Assembly (NCBI RefSeq): GCF_000711195.1
Contig: NZ_JOMR01000001.1
Span: 1,240,001 to 1,304,000, forward strand
DNA from: Thiomicrospira pelophila DSM 1534
GTDB taxonomy: Bacteria > Pseudomonadota > Gammaproteobacteria > Thiomicrospirales > Thiomicrospiraceae
Length of the DNA: 64,000 bases
Direction of reading: 5' to 3'
Shown here: positions 63,941 through 64,000 of the stretch, piece by piece
Numbering within the stretch: the stretch's first letter is position 1
Layout: each line of letters starts with the position of its first letter
Made by a program: the position numbers and the translations under genes
Notes under the pieces: generated by a model
The model's input: only the letters and a program-made list of their open reading frames with translations
The model's database searches: none
What the model was told of the DNA's origin: nothing

Positions 63941-64000
63941 CGAAATACACCACCAATTAAAAATTAGCTGAGCCTCTGTACCTAGTGATTAACCAACTTT

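Overview
The window is a gene-dense (about 94% coding) bacterial chromosome segment with no rRNA, tRNA, phage or insertion sequence that I can recognise. Gene content and order point to a gammaproteobacterium: the block rluB - scpB - scpA - M50 protease - yciO - rnm - yciB - yciI, the smc - zipA - ligA - darP block, dksA - gluQ, and a HrpA helicase with the long C-terminal region. It has Smc-ScpAB rather than MukBEF. A CbbY-type phosphatase, a D-ribulose-kinase-like FGGY kinase, two exported DsrE-like proteins and a tethered c-type cytochrome would fit a sulfur-oxidising autotroph of the Thiomicrospira / Hydrogenovibrio / Thiomicrorhabdus group. That assignment is inference.

Layout. 1-5.6 kb, minus strand: cut-off membrane protein, small coiled-coil protein, RluB, ScpB, ScpA, M50 protease, YciO, RNase AM. 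5.7-8.5 kb, plus strand: YciB, YciI, a LexA-like peptidase without a DNA-binding domain, a one-domain asparaginase and an EamA transporter. 8.5-16.5 kb, minus strand: DarP, LigA, ZipA, Smc and a degenerate GGDEF membrane protein. 16.5-24.2 kb: FGGY kinase, HopJ-family protein, a beta-barrel protein, CbbY, then the dksA-gluQ operon. 24.2-40.4 kb: Lon-like protease, Amt, PLP enzyme, two coupled SLC13/RCK_C permeases, cytochrome c, HrpA, diguanylate cyclase, DsrE-like protein. 40.5-49.5 kb: Sel1-repeat protein, DUF3087-like protein, SlyD-like isomerase, DnaQ, RND efflux pair, a frameshifted small-multidrug-export gene, WrbA. 49.8-64 kb: GltX, Gcr-family membrane protein, FMN glutamate-synthase-like protein, MscS, TDT transporter, M61 and CPBP proteases, SlyX, NERD protein, DsrE-like protein, GST and a YfhL-type ferredoxin.

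The outstanding signal cuts across all these genes. The perfect 12-bp palindrome ACCAGGCCTGGT occurs 24 times by my reading, with at least six more copies one base off. Fewer than 0.01 copies are expected by chance. Eleven perfect copies lie in the roughly 4 kb of intergenic DNA and thirteen inside genes. The genic copies are read only as Pro-Gly-Leu-Val or (x)-Gln-Ala-Trp, never as Thr-Arg-Pro-Gly. This behaves like a highly iterated palindrome, comparable in style to cyanobacterial HIP1 or to DNA-uptake sequences, but with a sequence I do not recognise as described.

Other points of interest: a DksA that has lost three of its four zinc ligands; a pair of 44-bp composite repeats flanking the beta-barrel gene; three full or partial palindrome copies in the SMC hinge; and a homopolymer frameshift. 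Coordinates and repeat counts were read by eye.
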